Assembly: GCF_020740795.1 (NCBI RefSeq) | Contig: NC_067283.1 | Span: 130,730,568-130,794,567, forward strand | Length of the DNA: 64,000 nucleotides | Source of the DNA: Apus apus | Taxonomy: Eukaryota > Chordata > Aves > Apodiformes > Apodidae | Reading direction: 5' to 3' | In this document: positions 50,701 to 63,790 of the stretch, one piece after another | How the letters are laid out: every line of letters begins with the position of its first letter | How positions within the stretch are numbered: the stretch's first letter is position 1 | Notes under the pieces: generated by a model | Told to the model about the DNA's origin: nothing | Database searches by the model: none | The model's input: only the letters and a program-made list of their open reading frames with translations | Made by a program: the position numbers and the translations under genes

Positions 50701-52881
50701 AGAAGTTAGTGTTGATACAGGAAAGACTAATTATCAGCCACAGAAAGTCTGAAGATGTCTGGGCTTTGAATGAGCCTGAAGTGCCTTAAGGGCTGTTGTG
50801 TGCTCCCTGGCTACAGTGGTGAAGAAATGCCTTCACCCATTAGGTATTGAAGTGTGAAACAACCAGACAGATAAATGACCTGACAGCCATATCACAGCTC
50901 TGTTAAAGGACAAAGTGCCTTCAGCACACATTTGACTTGAAACTGAAGATACTTCCTAAAGATCTGTTCTTGAAACTTACCTTCATTGTGTAACAGGAAC
51001 TTCAGAAGTATGATTGCACAATCTCTGAATCTGGAGTACTGTATTTGTCAATTCCCTGTTCTCAACCGGATAAGCTATCAGGTTTTGTACATCTTCCCAT
51101 TTTTTTTTCTGCAGGATTCAGTTTTGACTTAGGAGGAGTGGCAGCCAAGCAACTATGTGAAGTGCTGTAATTTTCCAAGTGTCTCAAAAGATCTAACATT
51201 AAAAAAAAAAAAAAAGGAATGAAAATAAAATGCAAACCTTAACAAGATGCCACACAATAATGGGGGAATCTCTTGTACATCAGGAGTCTGGATTATAACC
51301 ACAAGAAATTAGAAGTGTTTATTGAGGAGCACACATTTACTGTAATGGATGTCACTGAAAAACCAGAAGGATGAGTGGGCTACTGAAATGTCTGGTTAAT
51401 AGCTACCTAGAAAGGTCAGTATTAACTGAGTCAGAATAAGGGTTTAGAATTCAGTGTACATGGCCATGATTTTGAAACAGGAGAGGTTAACATTAAAACA
51501 AGTGATCATGAGTCAACGCTCTTCTAACAGAAAGAATAAATAAGAATTAATTGGTTAATGCTACAATTCAGTAAAAAACACAGTAGAAATTAGTAGGTGT
51601 TTAAAGAGCTAGTCACCCAAAATGTGCTGTGTGTCAAGTAATGGAACTGAATACACTTCAGCATACAAATAGAACAAAGATTAATTCAGCAGTGTATTTA
51701 CTTAGTGCTCAGAAATGTTCATTTCACAGAGCCAAAAACAACAGCAAGCCACACCTGCTGGAGGGAGGGCAAAGAGAGTTTAAATTGGGAAAAAAGTGCT
51801 TGAGGCTGTTTAATAACATTCTACCAACATGCAGAAACCAGAAAAAAAGAAAGGAACAATTTAAAATTGTAATAAATCATTCTTCTTTAGAAAGAAAATG
51901 CAGAGAGTCATTTAGAAATAGAAAAAAATAAATTTTTTATGGTGATGACTATAAATTCGAGACAAGCTGCTGAAGATGCCTGACCTGTTCAGGCGTGCTT
52001 CTACAATAGCACAAAAGAAGAATTTCAGAACCTGGTTGCAATAACATGGTGTGTACTTGGATCAAAACACACTCCTTATGATGATACTACCTTATTTCTG
52101 ATGAGCTATTGCTCTTGCCCCTAGCACGCCGTCACATAAGGAAAGCTGCAAATTAAATTCACCTTTCTCTTGCTATTTTAGGAGTTAGGTCCTGTCTGGC
52201 TAAGCGTGCGTGTAGCCATGGAAGCAGAATTCAAAATTGCCAGTGGAGTTGAATTTGATGCCACAAGAGGGAGAGCTCCTTTGCTTTATGCTCTTCCGAA
52301 AGACAGTCGCTGTTTTGAGACCTGCTCGGATCAGCCGAATCAGAGCGATGTATTCCTGCCCACAGCAACAGTCCTGAGAAGGACAGGCTTAGCACCAGCG
52401 GAGAGAGTCAGCTACATCCTCTGAACAATGCTGAACAATTCTGAACAGCCTCCTGCAAATTCAAATGAAGATAAGGTTAAAGTTCAAACATTCCTCTTTA
52501 CTTACAGGATTCCCTTCCTGCCTGCATCACAAGATGGATTTTCTCATACTGGCTGTTTCCTATCTAAAAGAGCATATATGAATATCTGATTCAAAAGGAT
52601 TATTAATATAATTTTCAGAGCTTCCACATTAGGCATAAATACTAAACAAACTAATAAGAGCTAATAGATAATAAATTAGCTATTTTATGGTAATAAATTA
52701 GCTATGCTACAGAAATTTTAAAAATAGCTCTGTTTGAATATCTGAGAGGTTCTCTATCCTCATACTTTCCTTTTTTCTTCATTTTTTTCTCAGTTAAACT
52801 TGTGAAATCTCCATGTCTCTCTGTTATTTGGTAGCAAAGAGCCATTTATAAAGACATCCTTCGAAAATTATAGTGCTGAGC
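47760..52881. other. Intergenic DNA downstream of the transporter
   Basis: No recognised gene. A poly(A) tract of about 15 bases lies near 51,199-51,213. A 148-codon frame at 49,008-49,454 (+) shows no domain or splice support. One small CpG-retaining frame is listed separately. Confidence 0.55.
52218..52424 (+). other. Small unassigned open frame with CpG-rich context
   Basis: A 68-codon frame opens with ATG in a good context ('gccatgg') just downstream of an acceptor-like 'gctattttag'. It keeps more CpG than the surrounding DNA ('gctcggatcagccgaatc'). I recognise no domain. It could be an exon of an unplaced transcript, part of an old repeat, or chance. Confidence 0.18.
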
Positions 52882-54427
52882 TGTATTGGGTTTGTGTGGC
52901 AAGATTTTGGTAGCAGGGGTAGCTAAAGGGGTAGTTTCTATGAGAAGCTGCTGGAAGATCCCCATGTCTGAGGAAGCCAATGGCAGCTGCCTTCAGGACA
53001 GACCTGCTGCTGGCCAAGGCCAAGAGCATCAGCAACAGTGGTAGCATCTTGGTTTTGGGGAAAAAACGTTGCTGTGAAAACAGCAACTGCAGCTGGAGAG
53101 AGAATGTGTGAGAGAACCAACTCTGCAGACACTCAGGTCAGTGAAGAAGGATGGAGAAGAGGTGCTCCAAGTGCAGAAGCAGATTTCCCTGCAGCCTGTG
53201 GTGAAGACCATGGTTAGACAGGCTGTCTCCCTACAGCCCATGGAGGTCCACGGTGGGGCAGATATCTACCTGCAGCCTGTGGAGGACCCTGCACCAAAGC
53301 AGGTGGATGCCTGAAGTGGGCTGTGAATCCATAGGAAGCCCATGCCAGAGCAGACTCCTGGCAGGACCTATGGACCTGTGGAGAAAGGAGCCTATACTGG
53401 AGCATGTTTGCTGGCAGGACTGGTGACCCTATGGGGGACTCACACTGGAGCAGTCTATTCCTGAAGGACTGCAGCCCAAGGAATGGATGCACACTGGAGC
53501 TAGGAAGAGTGTAACGAGTCCTTCCCTGAGGACGAAGGAGTGGCAGAGACAATGTGTGATGGACTGACCATAACCTCCATTCCCCATCTCCCTGTGGCAG
53601 GGAGGGGCAGGGATGAGAACATAGAAGAATCAGGAGTCTGGAAGAGCCTGGGAAGAAGGGAGGGGTTGGGGGGAAGGTGTTTTGAATTTTGGGTTTATAT
53701 TTACCCTACTCATTGGTAATAAATTAAACTAAATAATCAAATTAATAAATGGTAATAAATTAAGTAAATGGCTAAAAATAAATTAAATCATTAAATAAAA
53801 CTGCTATCCTTTGGACACACTCCACCAACCAGGCTGGACCTACAGAATAAGTCACACAAGGAGCAGCTGCGGGAACTGGGGTTGTTTAGTCTGAAGAAAA
53901 GGAGGTTGAGGGGAGAGCTCATTGCCTTCTACAGCTACCTCAAAGGAGGCTGTAGTGAGGTGGGTGTTGGCCTCATTTCCCTTGTAAGTAACAATAGGAC
54001 AAGAGGAAATGGCCTGAAGTTGCAGGAGGGGAGGTTTAGATGGGATATTAGGAAGAATTTCTATACTGAAAGTGTGGTCAGGCACTGGAACAGCCTGCCC
54101 AAGGAGGTGGTTGCCTGGAGATATTCAAGAAATGTGCGCTTCAGAGCATGCTCTAGTGGCTGAGGTTGTGGGGTTTTTTGTGTTGACTGTTGGACTCAGT
54201 GATCTTAGAGATCCTTTCCAACCATGACAATTCTGTGATTCTGTAAATTCACCAACACATTTTGTCCATGTTTTGTCCATTTTGGTAATTGGCAAATGAT
54301 CTCTCTGTGTACTTATCTTGACCCATGAGCCTTTTGTTGTATTTTCTCTTCCCTGTTCAGATGAGGAAGGGAACAATAGAGTGGTTTTGGTGGGCACCTG
54401 GCATCCAGGCAGGGTCAACCCACCACA
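52882..54427 (+). mobile_element. Dispersed avian repeat, probable LTR-type, interrupted by CR1
   Basis: The segment 52,882-53,725 starts TGTATTGGG and contains 'tgtgtggcaagattttggta'. It has internally repeated 'ctgcagcctgtgg'-like units (about 53,190-53,285) and ends near 'ggtaataaatt', which contains AATAAA. A second part, 54,247-54,427 ('cttgacccatgagcctttt', 'ggcacctggcatccagg', ending CCACCACA), is the continuation of the same element as I remember it from neoavian genomes. TG...CA ends and AATAAA about 170-200 bp (excluding the CR1) before the end suit a solo LTR, but I could not confirm a target duplication or name the family. No protein is encoded. Confidence 0.55.
53850..54246 (+). 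repeat. CR1 fragment nested in the LTR-like element
   Basis: A 5'-truncated CR1 copy with translated 'RKNFYTESVVRHWNSLPKEVV'-like wording, then 'gatcctttccaaccatgac' and the tail 'attctgtgattctgta'. It lies between two halves of the flanking element, so it inserted later. The 5' edge is uncertain by several tens of bases because AT-rich sequence lies between 53,730 and 53,850. Confidence 0.9.
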
Positions 54428-57400
54428 CTTAAGTCAGATCAGTAGCCTTTTGACCTCACGCCAATATGATGTCAGTACGTGGGCAGCTATGGCCTTTGTT
54501 CTATATATATATTTGTTTTTGTTCCAAATCACTCTGTTGAATGAACTTCTGTTTAACTGCCTTCTAGAGTAATCTCCTAGCTCTGCTCTACTTCATGGAA
54601 AACCAAGCCACCCTTGCCTTTCATCTCAGTTTATGACGTCTATCTGATGCCAGTAATTCCCTGGATACATTAAGGTACTTGGAACTAGCTCCTGCTGGTA
54701 ATAGCTGCAAGTGAATGATATGCACAGAGCAAGCAAGATCCCTGTGAGCAGTTGCCAGCAAAAAGTAGCAAGTGAAGAAGGGTATGCAGGTTTCATATTC
54801 TTTCCTTCATCTTGGTTTTCTCTCAGACAGAGCACCTGTATTAGCTGTAGTGCTTGCTACAAGTCCAGATGGTAAAGAGATGCATATTGACCTACTGGCC
54901 TCACTCCACATATCTTAGCTATTCATTATCCAAAATGTATTAAGTAATACCAGACTGCACACCATTCCCACTTTCCATTTGTATCCTTGTTTCTCAGCTG
55001 TGCAGAGTTTCTGAGCCCTGTAAGGTCTCTCACTAACAGCATGGTGGCACTTGGGTCATTTATGGTAGTATCATCTTAAACTCTTGCACTGCACAAGCTC
55101 TGCCTCTTCCTCCTCTGTGGGACATGCAATTAAGCAGGACTGTTTGAACCTGCTGCATTTTTCATTTTTTTTAAAGCAAATATTCAGCAAATACAATATT
55201 GCTTCCACAATAAAATACTACACCAGGAAAATCAAGTGAGTACCTTGCACACTCAAGGCATAGGTTTATTTCTTCAAAAGACAGGACACTAGAAACCAAG
55301 ACCAAACTGGCCAAGAAAGGTTCAGAGAATCACAAGGAGAAATGTGACTGCGACTTTATTTGCTCTGTTTGACTAACTGTCCTACAACTTATCAAGACAA
55401 ACGAGGTAAATATTTTGTCTTTGAATGCAGAAAACATTTACAGCAAGCTTCACAAATAATCTAGCTGCTGCGTGGAAACTAGTCATACAGTAAATGACTG
55501 CCAAAATAGCTTTGAATTGTGGGAGCATGAGGCAGAGAAAAGGACCCAGGAAGCTTTTTGTTTTAAGGCATTTCACCAGTGGACTACAAAAAGTATCAGG
55601 TTTAGTGAGCCATTATGAGAAGCACACTGCCATAGTATTGGATGCAACCTGCAAATCAACAGTATGAAAATTGCTAAAAATCATGCAGGCTTCACTAGAA
55701 CTATTCCAGCCTTCTTCAGCCATGCTTCCCAGAGTAGCACTATTTTAGGTTAGGGATGAGCAGTGTTAACTGAGCTTCACAACTCAATATATTAAGATTT
55801 GTTCTGACCAATTCACAGTGGATGAAAAGTCTTACAGTCAATGGAGATTTGTAATTAACACTACCTGAAGACTTATCCGTCTTTCCTTTTTTTTAATTAT
55901 TATTATTATTTTACAAAACCAGGCATTTTTCCTAAGTGTTTTTGTGTTTATTATCTTACTTCCTAATGGACAGCAATAAAAGGAGAGAGAGTAAACAACC
56001 CAGTGTTTCAGAGAGCTTGGACTTTTCTTACAGGCTGAATGAATCTGTCACTTTTACTCTCTCCAGTGGTGCAGTCCAACCAACCACATCTGGAGAGACA
56101 GTGCTCTCTGACACATGAGACATTTCAAGGAAGTGTACTGCTTGGTCAGTGGTGTCTTGATTTTTTTAATAGGTCACCTTTTGATTCTCCCTCTTTTTTA
56201 TTAGATTCTGAATAATTTCTTAGTAACATGACCTCAGCAAGCTTTCTAGCAAGTCCATCAACACCAGTTAAGCTGTTGATTAGACTGAATTTCCTGAGAA
56301 CTGCTGCCCCTTTTCTTTTATACCATAAGGTGTTACACGGAAACAAAATTAGCTGGATCCAAGAGAAAGGTGTTCTTAACCTGAATATGAGCACAGCTAC
56401 ATACTGCAGCATTGAATGACTTCTGGTGGCTCCTCAAACAGCCAACTCCCCTGACGCTGGGGTCTTCCACAGCTGCATAATCCAAGTCCACTGGCAGCAA
56501 AATCTAAGTTCACCCCTCCTGGAGCCTTCAGGGAATGTTCCACCATGTTCCTCCATGAATGCAGAGGGACAGCCTCCTGGGTGCAGGAGCTATGCAGGGA
56601 GTGGGGGGGGCATGGAGGGGAACCCTGCACTCTCCTCCACTTCCTCCCCCCTTCTACACATTGCCCCGCACCCAGGTGGGCTGCCTCCACCTGCACCACC
56701 ACCACCCGGAGCCCTTGAGAGCATCCCTGCCACCCCACCCTGCTTTCACTAGACATTAACAAAGTTTCCCTACTTCTGTTCCTCATCATTTATCAGAAAA
56801 GGAAAGTGATGGGGAGGTCGGGCTTAACCTCATGAGCTTTCAACAGCTGTAATCATTACAGTCCTGCAATTCCTCAGAGCTCTCTGAAAATGCCATCAAT
56901 GGCATCTGGTACTTCCCATGCAGTAAGTTGTACCTCCTGTTGACACCCGTGGCATTTCTAAACCAATCTGCCAATGTTTTATTTTATTTAGATTTTAGGG
57001 TAGAAGAGAGGAAGGAGGTTGACAGCAGTTCAGTTTCACATGTGACTGAGAAGGTCAGCATGGGCTAAGGTGGGGTAACAGCCTCCTGAACACAGTGCAG
57101 GAAATCTACTTCTGCTAATTCAAATTCCCTTCTGCAAGGTGAGGCTCCAGGAAACAGGACCTAGTGCAAAAGCTTGTGGCAGTGAGTCACTGTTATGCCT
57201 CCAAACACCCTTGGCTCAAGCAGTGCTGGTTTTCAGTTGCCCTGTGACTCTACAACATTGCTTTAGCAGAATGTAAAGGCTGTAACACAGACTTGGCCAC
57301 TAGGAAATAATCAGCTGGGAATGATTTCCTTGTGTGAAGTAGGGCCAGGATATATGTCTCACCCCTGACTCCACTCTGGTTGATCATAGGCACTGGAGCA

Positions 57401-60400
57401 GTCCTGTGGTGCCACAAGCATCTGAGGTTAAATGACAACTGCTAGAGAACAGCTGAAGGTAGCCAAGTAGACAAGGCAGCAGCTGTGCTGAGGATATAAA
57501 GGTGGGCACAAGGAGTCTTCTGCACAAATGGGACAGAAACTCAGCGTTCTACAACTAAAACAAGAATAGCCACAGTCTGACATCTACTGAGATATAAATA
57601 ATCCTAATTAAGTAACTCCTGCATTGATAGACAGGAGGCTGACAGTCCTGAAGTGATGTGAGCTTTGTCCTTGTGCTGTTCAGCTCTAACAGAGTCAGCA
57701 GGGCTGGGCAGTGCCCATTGGAGACAAGAGAGGACAGCAGTACTGTGCTACCAGTATTGCCTTCACTTACTGTTCAAAAGCCAGAAATCAGGCTCTCAAA
57801 TTAATAAACCTGAAAAGAAACTCCTCAAAACCAACCCACAGAATAAGAGTGTTATATTATTTTTTCAGTCAGGTCTTTCAACTTCTCTATTTTTCAAAAA
57901 TTGAAGCATTTCAAACTTTCCTCTGCAATAATGAGGCATGGAAAGGGCATTTGTTTGATTTGTTTGTTCTTTTATTAGTTTATTTTTGGCTTTAAAAGAA
58001 GAGAGAGTACTACAGAATCAGAAGATTCGAGTTCAGGTTTAGCTGAAAAGATGGAACAGCTTAAAGTAAGAAATATAATGAACAGATTTTAACAATTGCC
58101 TTCATGGTGACAGTCAGAAAGGAGCGCAATCTGAGTGCAGCTGTGGTCATCCTGCAGTTTCAGGCCTGGCTGATGGGCCACTTCTGGCCATACCTTCTTA
58201 GCACTGCCCTTCACTTCCTCACTAAAGTCCTTCCAAACGCTGTCACAGGGCTGCAGAGAGAGCCAACACTAAATCAGTTGATGTGCAATGAGGGAAGAAA
58301 TCTGCAATAGGTACACAAGGACAACATCAACCTTTCTGCAACACCCATGCCAGCAGAAAATATTCATAGATTTAAGGAAGCCATCTACCTTTTTTTTTTC
58401 CTTTCTCCCTTTATATACCAATGGTTTACTTCTTTTCAATTATTTTCTTGCTTTTTTTGCCTAGTTTTCCTAATCTGCTGCCACAATTAGATTCACTTGA
58501 GAATGGCTTTACTTTATACAACAATATGAAGGGCAGCAATTTCTTTTCACTGCCTCTTTTTTCACTCCTCCTGCTCAAAATTGCTGCAATGACTTGTCCT
58601 AATTAAGTTTGAACAAATTCTTTATTATTCTCCCACATTTTCTATGGTGTGATCACCAAATTATAATTGCAGGTTTGGTGCCCATGCAGAGTGATCATTA
58701 TAGCTGGTACCTGCTACCTTCCTTTTAGTTTTCACATTCAAGGAAGCTTAAATTGTTCCATTTTAGGAATCAACAGGTACACTGCCCTAAAAGAACTCTG
58801 TCTTCCAAATGCATATTGCTTTCATATGATGTGTTTAACTTTTAAAAAAAGAATCTGCTGAGTGTTTATCTGGGTGAGTGTGGTAAGAATTAGACCACAA
58901 TTTGAAATAAAAATAACACTTGTGAGTATATTAGAAATGGACCAAAAATCAAAACAATGCTTGTGAGGCCAAAATTAGCAAATCTAGCAAAAAAATTGAC
59001 CAAAGATAGTTTCAACAGACAGCTCTGCCTCACTATTGCATTAGTAAATGTAGTCCTCTTCAGTGGAAAGATGAGTGATGGATGATACAGGTCTCATTAA
59101 CTTCCTTGCAGCTTTCCTTATACTGGGGAGAGATGTTCGAGAGCTAATGATTTGGTGGGATTACCCTGCAGTGCAGATAAATTTCAAAAGACAGTGATTC
59201 AAGCTTGCTCTAGGAAGGAAAGGATGGGCAGGAAAATGAAAGGCACTAGAATGGTCAAAATAGGCTCCAAAAATGTGTGGGTTATCTTTAGGAAGGTGCA
59301 TAAATCCTGGATATGCATGCAAACTTCTTGCCCCTGCAAGGCTGGTTGACAAACACCATTTAAAACTGCTACTGCTTTTTCAGAAAAAAAATATTCTTCT
59401 GCAAGAAGTTTTAGTCATAAAAAATAAATCTGGTAATCATTGGAGAACTCATTAAATTTTTAATCGGTGAGCATTTAATTTTTTTTTCATTCATTCACTC
59501 TGAACTCAGATAAAGGGTAGAAGAAAGTTACTGAATTAGAAAATTATTTGAACCTGTGGTATTTTTAATTACCAGCACACTGCTGATGCTGGGTAAAAAT
59601 AGAACCACATTCTCATCTGCTATTAATGGCATAAGATAATACAAATTGACACTGCTCTACTGCCACTTAATAGTCTGTATAACCAAGACATGAGGAAGTG
59701 ATTTACAACTTTTTTTTTTTTTTTTTCATTGATTGCTTGCAGTATCTCTTGTGTATTTAACATTTCATTCTCAATAGCATTAGAAACCAGCTTGGAGGTT
59801 TTAAAAGGTTATTGACTTAGTGTCTGTACCTTTAGCTCTTTATTGATGTAAATGAATAGTCGGTAGAAGTTTTGATTTTATTTAAATCCAAGTTTATTTA
59901 CTTATTAGACCTAGCCTGACAATTTGTCTCTGTATTCGCATTCCTGGGAGTATGTCTGTATTTTATACTTCTGTCTGTATTCACTTTATGAAGTGAATGC
60001 AGACTTGCCAACAGAACACAGAGTTGCAAAGGCCTTCTACAGCTCTCACCAACACATCGTTTCCAGCAGCAGGACCCTCTAACTTGATTCAGATGGGGCT
60101 TTTCCTGCATACTGCAATTGAGAAAGGGAGTTAATCCTAATGGTGAAATAGTCCTTGGTACCTGCACTAACTTTGCCCTATGGCCATTTTATGCAGTGTA
60201 TTTCCAGGTTAGCACAGCTTTCTCCGTCCAGTCAAAACAGGGACATTTGCAACTCATCCAGCAAAGCAGTTCTGTTTTCAATGTTCCACATTTCCTTTTC
60301 TCTTCAGCTATTCTCCTCCCTTCCTAGGGAGCTTGTAAGGAAACTTCTTTGCCTCATTTTCCCTCCATTCCCTTCCTAGTTTGCTAATTCCTCTTTGCTG

Positions 60401-63038
60401 CTGCCCTGATGATTACCAGCTAACACAGTGTTCTCTCTCCTGCCCTATTTCAGCCTTCCTTCTCCCTTTCACCCAGTCTTGTTTATAATCTCTGTGGGAT
60501 ACGGAAGTCTCTGGTGTTTGCACAATATGTTGCACTTGTGATTGCTGGTGATTGTAGCAAGGCTATTTTTTGTAACGCATCCAGTCATCCTAAGCCGTTT
60601 GCTTAGTTGCAAGTTCCTTATTTTATTGCACAGTCACAAACTTTCAGTTAGAAAGCATCCGATTGTTAACACCACAGAAACAAATCATGCCAGTGGAACA
60701 AACTGTTTCCAGTGGTGATTATGCTGCTTTAAAATGATACAGACCCTGTTGCTTCACACAATACATTGAGATTGTCTAGATTAATTTAAACCAGTAATTG
60801 TATAGCCACTGCCAAGCCTTTCACAATGGGTAATATGCTAAAATAAAAATAAGAGCATGGGGCATAAGCTCTGCTGAAAAGTCTGTTTCAGTTGTTACCT
60901 AAGGGGCAGCCAGATCCTGGAACAGAAAACTTCCAGCAATGCCGCTGCTGGGGAGGGGACTTTCCCACAACCACTGGCACAGAGCAGAAATTTCTCTTTG
61001 TAACCAGGGAGGGCCACTGCTAGGACCAGATGAAACACAAGCCGTGGCAGCCTGGAGAGGGCCAGGTAGGGAAAGCCCAGCTACCAGGGGAGAAGGAAAC
61101 ACTGGTCTATCAGATTCCCACGAGGGAGCCACACGGCCATACCAGCTCTCAGTGGAAATGTCCAGATGAGAGCATTCAGAAAGGATCTATGCCCTAAGAA
61201 GAGCCATGTTCTTTAAAATCAATTAGAATTCAAATTAGTGAAGCCAGACTTATGCCAATAAATAGTAAAAAATTGCTGGAAGAGGTCTGATATCCGAAAG
61301 TCTGTAACACAGTTTCCTTCAGAAAGAAGTAGGCTGCTAGGTCATGGAGTTTGGTTTACTGATTGTATTGACACTGGCTTACTCAACTAATTAAAATCCT
61401 CATTAGTGATCTTAACTGAAAATCTGCTATTTTCAGGTCAGACTTCAGCCTGTGTTCATTTGTATGATCCATGGGCTAAAGCGCAGGGGCTCAGCAGCAG
61501 AAAATAGCTCTTCCCAGCTACCTCACCTTCTTCTAGTGTGTCCTTGACAAGAGACTTGATCTGTTTGACTTTCTTTGCCAGGTTCTAAAGTGAAGGCAAG
61601 AACTTTCCTCTTGTCAGACACACAGAAACTAACTTCCCAGTATTTGAAAAATAAGCTGTCAGAGAAAAAGGGAATATTTTTTTTACTCAATTATTGACCT
61701 AAGTCTGAGCCATTTGTGAGCATAAACAGGGTGCCTGGGTAGGTACTCAGAAGACTTTGTGTTACAACAGACATTAAGCAACAAGTGATAAAAAATACAC
61801 AAGTGATAAAAGCATTCTAAAAACCCTTGATCAAGGTACCTTGCAGTAATACTGTTGCGTGTAGGCAATACAGACTTGATTTAAAAAGGAGAGTGGAAGA
61901 CTTGCATGGAGGTGTACAGGACTGCATACGAATACTGTTAGAAATCAAATACTGAGTCACCAGCTTCCCATAAAGGACACTGATCCAAAATGTTTTCCTT
62001 GCCTTACTATAGCTTTAAAGGTCTGAACACACTTGTGTTCCTTAGGTAACCTGTTCACAGCACTGTGTTTCTGCAGCTCACTTCAGAATTTCTGCCTTTA
62101 AGGAGATTTTTCTGAGCAACATATACCAAATATTACTGCTAAGAGTCATGCTGATTGAAATAGATGAGTCTCAAATAAACTGAATGTGCCTACACAGAAC
62201 AAAAATGGTGCAGTAGAGTTTGTCATCTACGTCCTCTCCTTTCTTTTATTAACAAAGTTTAAAATGGGTTTTAAGAATATCTGATTATTTTGTTTCTGTA
62301 GTGAAAACCTTGTTACCAATGTTGGTGTGCAGTTTGTTTGACCCATATTTGAATATGTCTAGTCCACAGCTGCAAACATGAAAGCAGAAGAGCAAAGAAA
62401 CCTGCCCTTCTTTTTTAATTACTATATGGCTATAATGCATTACATTTCTTTAAACACTGCTGGCTAATATTCCATTTTCTAATTAAGAATGACTATCAAT
62501 TTCCCCTTTTAATAAAGGCATACTAGTGTAAATTGCACTTTTATAGTAAATAGCTTTTTAGCTGTTGCTGTACCATACAAGAATTGTATAGTACTCTCAT
62601 ATAATAACAAATTGCTTATTTTCTATTGCTTTCTAAACATGGAAAAAAAGTTCTTTTCTAGATTACAAATACAAATACTTTAAAGTCTATGTAGGTCATC
62701 TGGAATTACACCTTTTTAAATATCTCTCAAGTAGGATATAATCACCTGGACCTATTCTGTGTCATTATTTCAGATCTCAAAGAGAAATATCAGCCAGGGA
62801 TGTGCTGGAAAAAACTCCTAAGTGAATAGAATATGTACATCATCACTAATCTTAATTATGTATTACTAGAAAAAGGTGCAAAAGACACTAAATTTTATTA
62901 TTTGCAAATAAACCACAGATAAAACATCAGTACAGCTTCACCCATCAGCCCAGGGCTGTCAAAGAGGCTGAATCCCTGGGCAATGTAACCATAATGGCCA
63001 TTTCATTATGTGAGTGTGAGATAAAGCTTTACCAGTGC
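54428..63038. other. Intergenic DNA, no gene recognised
   Basis: AT-rich DNA with scattered short frames. A C/T-rich low-complexity stretch lies at about 56,520-56,750, a T tract at about 59,709-59,726, and an isolated TATAAA at 57,495-57,500. I could not recognise OSGIN2, the gene expected downstream from the human order, so it probably starts beyond the window. Confidence 0.55.
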
Positions 63039-63790
63039 TGTGGTGGTCTGGGGCCAGCAAGTACTGCCTGCCACAGCTTGCAAGGGAAGCCATTCCTCCC
63101 CTCAGCCCAGCCCTCAGCAGAAACAGCCATTGGAGAAACCCAGTGGGGTTTCCCTGTGCAGGTTTGAATCCTGCTAACTATGCTAATTCTCCCAAACAGG
63201 GCAAGACAGCAAACGAGATGTATACGCACGGAACAAGATTTATTGCAAACCAGGGTCCTAACTGTTTTAAAGCAGAAGGCAAAAGCACAGTCAAATTGTG
63301 GGGAAACTGGGTGATTGAAACAGGAATTGAGGTTAGAATGCAAAAGGTATCTTAACAATAAAGTGTACTACCAGTAGATAAAATGTTGGCAACTTACTTA
63401 GCAAGTTTTATACTAGGCCTAGAACATTAATTATCATTCTTAAAGGATTCTATAATCTTAAAATTTAATGATGAAAATTACTTAATGTTAGGTTTGCTAA
63501 TAAAGACAATAAAGGAACTAATATCTCTTACTCGTGCCACAGCTGGGTGTTCCTGCGTGGACCTTAATTCTTGAGAACTAATCTCTCTGGCAGGGGTCCC
63601 CGCTGGAGAGGTGAAGGTCCAGCACACCTCCTGGGAAAGTGCATGGGAAGTCTCCCGATCAAAGATGGGACCAGGTTTTTATAGAATAAAGGGGATTGAC
63701 AGCTGTCATTTAACTATTTAACAATACCTCCAAAATCTCTAATTGGAGGATAAAACAAAAACAGCAGAAAAAAACCATGCCCACTTCACA
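63039..63790 (-). mobile_element. Candidate solo LTR, minus strand
   Basis: Read on the minus strand, this 752-bp block starts TGTGAAGTGG and ends CCACCACA. It has CTATAAAAA (plus-strand 63,676-63,684) and an AATAAA hexamer about 430 bp further on (plus-strand 63,239-63,244). TG...CA ends with an ordered TATA box and poly(A) signal are the layout of an LTR promoter and terminator. No flanking internal retroviral genes are present. A CR1 tail touches its 5' end. The family is not identified and the edges are approximate. Confidence 0.4.

Noticed and set aside
56426-56789. Pro-rich frames on both strands near 56.5 kb
   Set aside because: They come from a C/T-rich low-complexity stretch; the overlapping opposite-strand frames are equally long.
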